Source: Candidatus Zixiibacteriota bacterium
GTDB taxonomy: Bacteria > Zixibacteria > MSB-5A5 > CAIYYT01
DNA length: 10,548 nucleotides
Direction of reading: 5' to 3'
Assembly (NCBI GenBank): GCA_026397575.1
Contig: JAPLUP010000641.1
Location: 1 to 10,548, forward strand
Position 1 is the stretch's first letter; every line of letters begins with the position of its first letter. Shown piece after piece: positions 6,324 to 10,548 of this stretch. The notes beneath the pieces were generated by a model. That model saw only the letters and a program-made list of their open reading frames with translations. It had not been told where the DNA came from and did not search any database. Made by a program: the position numbers and the translations under genes.

Positions 6324-6905
6324 TCACTTCCTGCTGTACTTGCCCATCAGTTCAGTCTGACCCAGAATATGCCCCTTCATTCCCTCAAGCAAATCCTTCT
6401 TGGTCACTTTGCCGGTTAGAGTTAGCATCGAATCAAGGGCGTAAAGTTTGAAGAAATACCTGTGCGTTCCACCCGGAGGGCAGGGGCCGCCATAACCGTA
6501 TTTTCTGAAATCATTGGTGCCGTGTCGAGCACCGTTCGGCAACACGGCATCATTGGCGATCTTTTCTTTGAGTTCACGCGTCTCGCTCGGAACGTTGAAC
6601 ATCACCCAGTGCACCCAGTCACCAACCGGCGCGTCGGGATCATCGCAGATCAATGCAAAGCTCTTCGTACTCTCCGGAACGTTCGACCATGTCAACTGAG
6701 GTGAAATATCGGCGCCATCGCAAGTGTACTGCTTTGGAATCGACCCTTCGTGCTTGAAGGCCGTACTCGTAATCGCGAACGACATTTTCTCTTTCCCCTT
6801 TCCTGCTGCTACCTTCTCCATCTTCTCTGTTTGACAGCTTACCGTGACACCGGCGACTACCATGATTATCATCACCAGACAAAGTGCTCTGAAAAAAACC
6901 TTCAT
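6324..6905 (-). CDS. YbhB/YbcL family Raf-kinase-inhibitor-like (PEBP) protein, probable lipoprotein
   Basis: A 193-residue member of the phosphatidylethanolamine-binding protein family. The ligand-site motifs are DDPDAPVGDWVHW (88-100), HGTNDF (128-133) and GPCPPGGTHRYFFKLYALD (140-158), all close to bacterial YbhB/YbcL. The role of these proteins in bacteria is poorly known. Residues 1-24 are a signal sequence (basic start, hydrophobic VMIIMVVAGV) ending TVSC. Cys24 could be lipidated, although the residue at -3 is Thr rather than Leu or Val, so plain secretion is an alternative. The ATG at 6905 follows GGGAGG at 5 nt; the upstream extension of eight residues is rejected for that reason. 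It lies 36 nt after the PpsR gene and 8 nt before the nitroreductase start, so the three are probably cotranscribed. Confidence 0.87.
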   Translation of the reverse strand: MKVFFRALCLVMIIMVVAGVTVSCQTEKMEKVAAGKGKEKMSFAITSTAFKHEGSIPKQYTCDGADISPQLTWSNVPESTKSFALICDDPDAPVGDWVHWVMFNVPSETRELKEKIANDAVLPNGARHGTNDFRKYGYGGPCPPGGTHRYFFKLYALDSMLTLTGKVTKKDLLEGMKGHILGQTELMGKYSRK

Positions 6906-6941
6906 GCGGACCTCCCACTGTCTGTTCAAGTTCTCACTGAA

Positions 6942-7817
6942 TCAGGGCATATCCCCAAACTTGAAATCCGTCAGCTTAAGCTCGCGGAGAATTTCCTCGG
7001 CGATTTCTTCAATGGCGCGCTTCGTGACGTCGATGCTCTTCCAATTCTCGTCTGTATACAGCTTACGAACGAACCGCAGCTCGTTGCGAATCTCTCTCAC
7101 ATCATGATACTCATGCAACTCACCTTTGCCGTGATCGTCGGGAAACAGCAGTTGCGCCCGCTCTTCACGTGCCCTCGCAAGTTCATCGGGCTGCATCAAC
7201 ATACCGAAAATGATTTTGCTGTCCACCACCGACAGTCTCCGCAGAAGCTGCTCTTTCATCCGTTCGTTCGGCACGATCGGAATGTTGACCACCTTCATGC
7301 CGAAATTGCAGGCGATGTACATGCTGATCGGCGTCTTGCAGCTTCGCGACAGCCCGACCAGCACTAACTCCGCTTCCTCGGTACGATAGCCGCGGCCGTC
7401 GTCGTGTTCGACGGTGTAACCAATTGCGTCAATTCTGCGGTAATAGCGGTCATCAATAATCTGTAGCAAACCCGGCTTGTATTCTGGATTCACACCGAGG
7501 AATTTCGACATCGTTTCCAGCATCGGTTCAAGAACGTTGAGATGCAGAATGTCGCGATCTTCAAGAAGACCATGAAAGTAGTTGCGCAGGTCGTCGGAAA
7601 TAATCGAAAAGATCACCAGATAGCGATCGTCAATTCGTTTCAGGATGCTGTCGACTCGCTCTTTGGTCCGCACTTGTTGAAACGTATCGACTACCGAGAA
7701 CAATACGTGGTCGGAATACTGCGCCAGAACCGCATCCATTAGGCGGCGCGCCGTCTTACCGGTGCCATCCGAAACGATTACAATTTTCTTGACTTCATCA
7801 TCCATCCGCTGACCCAC
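6942..7817 (-). CDS. Pyruvate,phosphate dikinase / PEP synthase regulatory protein (PpsR/PDRP, DUF299)
   Basis: A 291-residue bifunctional cytoplasmic regulator. The family uses ADP to phosphorylate a threonine of pyruvate,phosphate dikinase or PEP synthase, switching it off, and uses phosphate to reverse this. Near the N-terminus is IVSDGTGKTA (14-23). The diagnostic P-loop is GLSRSCKTP (155-163), followed by IPIVPNERM, all typical of the family. The length is slightly above the usual 270-280. I chose the GTG at 7817 because GGGAGG stands 7 nt before it. A TTG at 7832 overlaps that site, and the ATG at 7805 is too far from it. No dikinase or PEP synthase gene is in the window, so which enzyme it controls is unknown. 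It heads the minus-strand operon; I found no convincing promoter. Confidence 0.93.
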   Translation of the reverse strand: MGQRMDDEVKKIVIVSDGTGKTARRLMDAVLAQYSDHVLFSVVDTFQQVRTKERVDSILKRIDDRYLVIFSIISDDLRNYFHGLLEDRDILHLNVLEPMLETMSKFLGVNPEYKPGLLQIIDDRYYRRIDAIGYTVEHDDGRGYRTEEAELVLVGLSRSCKTPISMYIACNFGMKVVNIPIVPNERMKEQLLRRLSVVDSKIIFGMLMQPDELARAREERAQLLFPDDHGKGELHEYHDVREIRNELRFVRKLYTDENWKSIDVTKRAIEEIAEEILRELKLTDFKFGDMP

Positions 7818-8011
7818 TTTCTGTCCTCCCAAGCTAAACTAAGACACCCGTCAAAGTTAGGCAACTGCGGTCGCTTTAACAAGTTATATCTTGCCGCCAC
7901 GGTCTTGGATGAGCTGCCGACTTGTTTGAAAGGATGCCTCCCTCGCAGGCCATACCCGTACGACGATGACTCTCAGACCGCCAAATTGCCGCAGATCAGC
8001 CCCAATTTCGC

Positions 8012-8039
8012 TTGACTTCTGCCGTATATCTGATAGATT
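8012..8039 (+). promoter_or_regulatory. Predicted promoter of the riboflavin operon
   Basis: TTGACT (8012-8017) and TAGATT (8034-8039) lie 16 nt apart. Transcription would start near 8045-8047, exactly where the first riboswitch helix begins, which supports the call. The -10 box matches consensus at four of six positions. Confidence 0.6.
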
Positions 8040-8046
8040 TTTTACT

Positions 8047-8167
8047 GGTCTTCGGGGCGAGGCGAAATTCCTCGATCGGCGGTGACAGCCCGCGAGTCCC
8101 ATTAGTGGACAGAATCGGTGAGACTCCGATGCCGACGGTACAGTCCGGATGGAAGAAGACGAAGACC
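8047..8167 (+). promoter_or_regulatory. FMN riboswitch (RFN element) aptamer
   Basis: The conserved RFN core is plain: CTTCGGGGCGAGGCGAAAT at the 5' side, then GGCGGTGACAGCCCGCGAG, CGGTGAGACTCCGATG, GCCGACGGTACAGTCCGGATGGAAGAAGA at the 3' side (broken here into its blocks). An outer P1 stem pairs GGTCTTCG (8047-8054) with CGAAGACC (8160-8167), eight perfect pairs. The element binds flavin mononucleotide and normally lowers expression of the genes downstream when FMN is plentiful. It stands upstream of ribD, as expected, with a terminator about 95 nt beyond it. Confidence 0.95.
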
Positions 8168-8221
8168 GCGTTTTTGCAGCGTGGCATGCTTATTTGGTTA
8201 TGCAACACGCATACGCGGTCT
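8163..8221 (+). promoter_or_regulatory. Alternative hairpin of the riboswitch expression platform
   Basis: AGACCGCG (8163-8170) pairs perfectly with CGCGGTCT (8214-8221). Inside, GCGTG (8179-8183) pairs with CACGC (8206-8210) and GCAT (8184-8187) with ATGC (8200-8203). The outer strand shares bases 8163-8167 with the riboswitch P1 stem, so the two cannot form fully at once. This suggests the switching helix, but the logic is inferred. Confidence 0.5.
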
Positions 8222-8261
8222 CACCGCCGGTTTAGGCGGGAAGGTAAGTCCCGTGACGATC

Positions 8262-8288
8262 GCCCCGAAGGAGACTTTGGGCTTTTTT
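8262..8288 (+). terminator. Intrinsic terminator before ribD
   Basis: GCCC-C-GAAG (8262-8270) pairs with CTTTGGGC (8275-8282) around the loop GAGA, with one bulged C and one G-T pair, followed at once by six T residues (8283-8288). It lies about 95 nt after the aptamer and just before the ribD start. The sequence AAGGAG (8268-8273), the best ribosome-binding site for ribD, lies in its left arm and loop. The hairpin could therefore block translation as well as transcription. Confidence 0.75.
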
Positions 8289-9371
8289 ATGGTCGTGAGT
8301 GACTACATGCTTCGGGCGATTGAACTGGCGGAGACTGCCAGAGGACAAACGGGAACCAACCCGCTGGTCGGCGCGGTGATCGTCAAGAATGGACAGATCA
8401 TCGGTGAGGGCTATCATCATTTCTACGGCGGCGATCACGCCGAAGTCGACGCACTCAAAAATACTCGCGAATCCGCTGCCGGTGCTGAGATGTTTGTCTC
8501 GCTCGAACCCTGCTGCCATCATGGTAAGACACCACCATGCACCGACGCTATCATCGCGGCGGGAATCAGCAAAATCCACTGCGCTATGGTCGATCCCAAT
8601 TTCAGAGTCGGCGGCAACGGCATTCGCATTCTCAGAAATGCGGGCATCGAAGTCACCGTCGGCACTCGTGAGCGAGAAGCTTCCCAACTTAATCAGGCAT
8701 ATATCAAATATATAATTACCGGTTTGCCTTTTGTAACGCTCAAAGTCGCGCAGACCCTTGACGGCAAGATCGCTGACATCAATGGCAACTCGAAATGGAT
8801 TACTTCCGAGAAATCACGTCATCGCGTGCATCAGTTGCGCTCGCAGTCGGATGCCGTTCTGATCGGTGGCAACACGGCGCGGCTCGACAATCCCCAATTG
8901 ACATCCCATGGTGCTGGCGACAAGGATCCCATGCGACTGGTGCTCAGTAAACGGAACCACATCAGCAATAATCTGCGGCTGCTGACCGACAACGTCTACG
9001 GCAAAACGATACTAGTCACCGGCCCGTCGTCCGCGCAGAACGAACCTGTCGGGGACGAGCCATCCGGCTTCGACGTCTGGCGCCTGCCTGTGGATGACCA
9101 CGGCAATGTTGACCTCGTCGAGTTGCTGCGCTTTGCAGGCAAGCGTCAAATCATGAATTTGCTTGTTGAGGGGGGCGCTGAAGTGTTTTCAGCATTTATC
9201 CGCCGGAATCTCATAGACAAATATCTGATCGTCACTGCGCCAAAACTGCTTGGCAATGGCAAGGCCTGGTTTTCCGATGAGAGCCGACCGATTGACGAAG
9301 CGCTCGCTCTTCGCATAGACCGGACTTATGCCGTTGGCGGCGATCTCTGGATTGAGGCGTATCCGAGGTAA
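8289..9371 (+). CDS. ribD: Bifunctional riboflavin biosynthesis deaminase/reductase RibD
   Basis: A 360-residue cytoplasmic enzyme of normal family length, doing the second and third steps of riboflavin synthesis: deamination of the pyrimidine intermediate, then NADPH reduction of its ribose. The deaminase domain (about 5-145) has HAE with His50 and Glu52 and PCCHHGKTPPC with zinc ligands Cys75 and Cys84. The reductase domain (about 147-358) has TLKVAQTLDGKIA, SDAVLIGGNTARLDNPQLT and LLVEGGAEVF. The ATG at 8289 directly follows the terminator T-run; GTG 8295 is an alternative two codons on. A GTG at 8253 in the same frame has an AAGG 8 nt before it but would place the terminator inside the gene. 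Control is by the FMN riboswitch. ribE follows after 2 nt. Confidence 0.95.
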   Translation: MVVSDYMLRAIELAETARGQTGTNPLVGAVIVKNGQIIGEGYHHFYGGDHAEVDALKNTRESAAGAEMFVSLEPCCHHGKTPPCTDAIIAAGISKIHCAMVDPNFRVGGNGIRILRNAGIEVTVGTREREASQLNQAYIKYIITGLPFVTLKVAQTLDGKIADINGNSKWITSEKSRHRVHQLRSQSDAVLIGGNTARLDNPQLTSHGAGDKDPMRLVLSKRNHISNNLRLLTDNVYGKTILVTGPSSAQNEPVGDEPSGFDVWRLPVDDHGNVDLVELLRFAGKRQIMNLLVEGGAEVFSAFIRRNLIDKYLIVTAPKLLGNGKAWFSDESRPIDEALALRIDRTYAVGGDLWIEAYPR

Positions 9372-9373
9372 AT

Positions 9374-10015
9374 ATGTTTACGGGAATCATTCAGGACATC
9401 GGCATAATCAGGCGGCTTCAGCGCAAAGGCGACAACACCGAATTCACTGTTTTCTCGGACAAGCTCGCCCACGACATCAAGATCGGTGATTCAGTTGCCG
9501 TCTCCGGCGTCTGCCTCACGGCGAACGCCGTTGATCCGAAGGAACATCAGTTTATCGTCACCGCCGTCCCCGAGACGTTGCAGCGCGCGACGCTCGGCGA
9601 TCTGGCAGGTGGTGACCAGATCAATCTCGAACTCGCGCTGCAACCGACCGGTCGACTTGGCGGTCACTTCGTGCAGGGGCATGTTGACACCATAGGTCGC
9701 TGTTCCGCCGTGCTGCAACGCGCCGGAAGTTGGGAGATTCGTTTCGACTTCCCGCAGGAGTACGGGCGCTACGTCGTCGAGAAAGGATCCATCGCGACTG
9801 ACGGAGTTAGTCTGACGGTCCATGATGTCAAACCGACGCAGTTCGTCGCCAGCATAATTCCGCACACTTGGGAGTCAACCACACTAGGTCTGCTGAAAGC
9901 GGGGATGCGCGTCAATCTCGAATTCGACTTGCTCGCCAAGTACATCGCCAAGATGACCGGTTTACAGACATCCGACAGAATCACTCTTGACAAACTGAGA
10001 GAATATGGATACTAA
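9374..10015 (+). CDS. ribE: Riboflavin synthase alpha subunit
   Basis: A 213-residue protein that converts two molecules of 6,7-dimethyl-8-ribityllumazine to riboflavin and the pyrimidine diamine, the last step of the pathway. It starts MFTGII, the family's invariant N-terminus. The two similar beta-barrels are visible. The first has SGVCLTA (44-50) and RLGGHFVQGHVD (94-105). The second has TDGVSLTV and IPHTWESTTLG. The C-terminal helix that trimerises the enzyme is present, so the protein looks complete. A GAGG inside the ribD end lies 5-6 nt before the ATG, and the gap to ribD is 2 nt, so translation is probably coupled. The symbol follows the ribE usage of gamma-proteobacteria-independent databases; it is also called ribC or ribB in some species. 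Confidence 0.95.
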   Translation: MFTGIIQDIGIIRRLQRKGDNTEFTVFSDKLAHDIKIGDSVAVSGVCLTANAVDPKEHQFIVTAVPETLQRATLGDLAGGDQINLELALQPTGRLGGHFVQGHVDTIGRCSAVLQRAGSWEIRFDFPQEYGRYVVEKGSIATDGVSLTVHDVKPTQFVASIIPHTWESTTLGLLKAGMRVNLEFDLLAKYIAKMTGLQTSDRITLDKLREYGY

Positions 10016-10039
10016 CAATAAATGCGAGGTGGAAGAAAG

Positions 10040-10548
10040 ATGAGCGACCTCACTCTAAAACGAAGACGAGATCGAGTATTCGATGACGTCTCGGACGCGA
10101 TCGCCGACATCAAAGCAGGCAAGATAATTATCGTCTGCGATGATGAAGATCGCGAAAACGAGGGGGACTTCATTTGCGCCGCGGAGAAGGTCACGCCCGA
10201 GGCGATCAACTTTATGGCGACGCACGGTCGCGGCCTAGTGTGTCTGCTCTTGACAAGACCAACGCTGGAGCGGTTACACCTGATGCCGATGACTCATCAC
10301 AACACCGCCAAACTCGGAACCCGCTTCACTGTCAGCGTTGATGCCGTGCACGGTACGACCACCGGCATCTCCGCGTTCGATCGGGCGGCGACCATCCAGG
10401 CGCTGGTCGACCCGGCGGCGACGCCAGACGACTTCATCCGCCCGGGCCACACGTTTCCCCTGCGATACCGGGAGGGTGGTGTGCTCGTTCTGGCCGGCCA
10501 AACCGAGGCCTCTGTTGACCTGGCCCGCCTGGCCGGCCTCTATCCGTC
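10040..10548 (+). CDS. ribB: 3,4-dihydroxy-2-butanone 4-phosphate synthase (RibB, or RibBA), N-terminal part
   Basis: The first 169 codons of the enzyme that makes the four-carbon unit of lumazine from ribulose 5-phosphate. The metal and substrate loop [10 protein letters not shown] (34-43), HGRGLVC (62-68), [18 protein letters not shown] (85-102) and RPGHTFPL (134-141) are all in place. The gene runs off the window, so it cannot be told whether a GTP cyclohydrolase II domain follows (RibBA), which is common in this operon order. AGGTGG lies 8 nt before the ATG at 10040; an in-frame ATG at 10022 overlaps that site and is less likely. It follows ribE after 24 nt. GC content rises clearly over its last 170 or so bases. 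Confidence 0.92.
   Translation, partial: MSDLTLKRRRDRVFDDVSDAIADIKAGKIIIVCDDEDRENEGDFICAAEKVTPEAINFMATHGRGLVCLLLTRPTLERLHLMPMTHHNTAKLGTRFTVSVDAVHGTTTGISAFDRAATIQALVDPAATPDDFIRPGHTFPLRYREGGVLVLAGQTEASVDLARLAGLYP

Noticed and set aside
7788..7796. Another CTTGACTTC on the + strand as a promoter
   Set aside because: It is inside the PpsR coding sequence, reads antisense, and has no -10 box at 16-18 nt.
7818..8011. Small ORFs in the gap between the PpsR gene and the riboflavin promoter
   Set aside because: They are short, lack ribosome-binding sites and resemble nothing known; I see no gene or clear promoter for PpsR here.
8118..8288. Upstream in-frame extension of ribD from ATG 8118
   Set aside because: It would translate the FMN aptamer and terminator; RibD homology begins only a few residues after 8289.
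1..10548. CRISPR array, transposon, tRNA/rRNA or defence system
   Set aside because: No repeated spacers, terminal inverted repeats, transposase or RNA-gene signatures were found on reading the window; the genes are mainly housekeeping.

Overview
The window reads as ordinary chromosomal DNA from a Gram-negative bacterium of moderate GC content, probably an uncultured lineage; I cannot name the phylum. Evidence for a Gram-negative envelope is the pairing of an ADP-heptose-type glycosyltransferase (GT9) with GmhB, the heptose-bisphosphate phosphatase of LPS core synthesis, and a probable lipoprotein. I see no transposase, integrase, tRNA, rRNA, CRISPR array or phage gene.

Left part (1-3129, + strand): the 3' end of uppP (lipid-carrier recycling) overlaps a GT9 glycosyltransferase. 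After a short gap with a good sigma-70-type promoter come gmhB, an AmrS-type radical SAM enzyme and a small cupin. These last three are linked by overlapping stop/start codons, so they look like one transcript. The gmhB start codon falls where transcription should begin, which suggests a leaderless mRNA.

Middle (3158-5489): a small ArsR-type regulator on the - strand is divergent from a PLP-dependent class I aminotransferase on the + strand, each with its own promoter. The aminotransferase is broken: roughly 35 residues are missing at an internal junction and the frame changes there, leaving two ORFs joined by TAATG. An unrecognised 188-residue ORF follows.

Minus-strand block (5608-7817), transcribed from right to left: PPDK/PEP synthase regulatory protein (PpsR family), a YbhB/PEBP-family probable lipoprotein, and a SagB-type nitroreductase with a signal peptide. 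Spacings are short (36 and 8 nt). A 7-bp perfect hairpin follows the last stop codon. The 194 nt between the PpsR start and the riboflavin promoter contain nothing I can name.

Right part (8012-10548, + strand): a promoter, an FMN riboswitch (RFN element), an expression platform ending in an intrinsic terminator, then ribD, ribE and the start of ribB or ribBA, which runs off the window. This is the riboflavin operon, under feedback control by FMN.

The genes are mostly known families. The points most worth a second look are the broken aminotransferase, the coupling of AmrS to a cupin inside a heptose operon, the riboswitch platform with its ribosome-binding site inside the terminator, the leaderless gmhB, and a shared CTTGACTTC -35 sequence at three of the four promoters.
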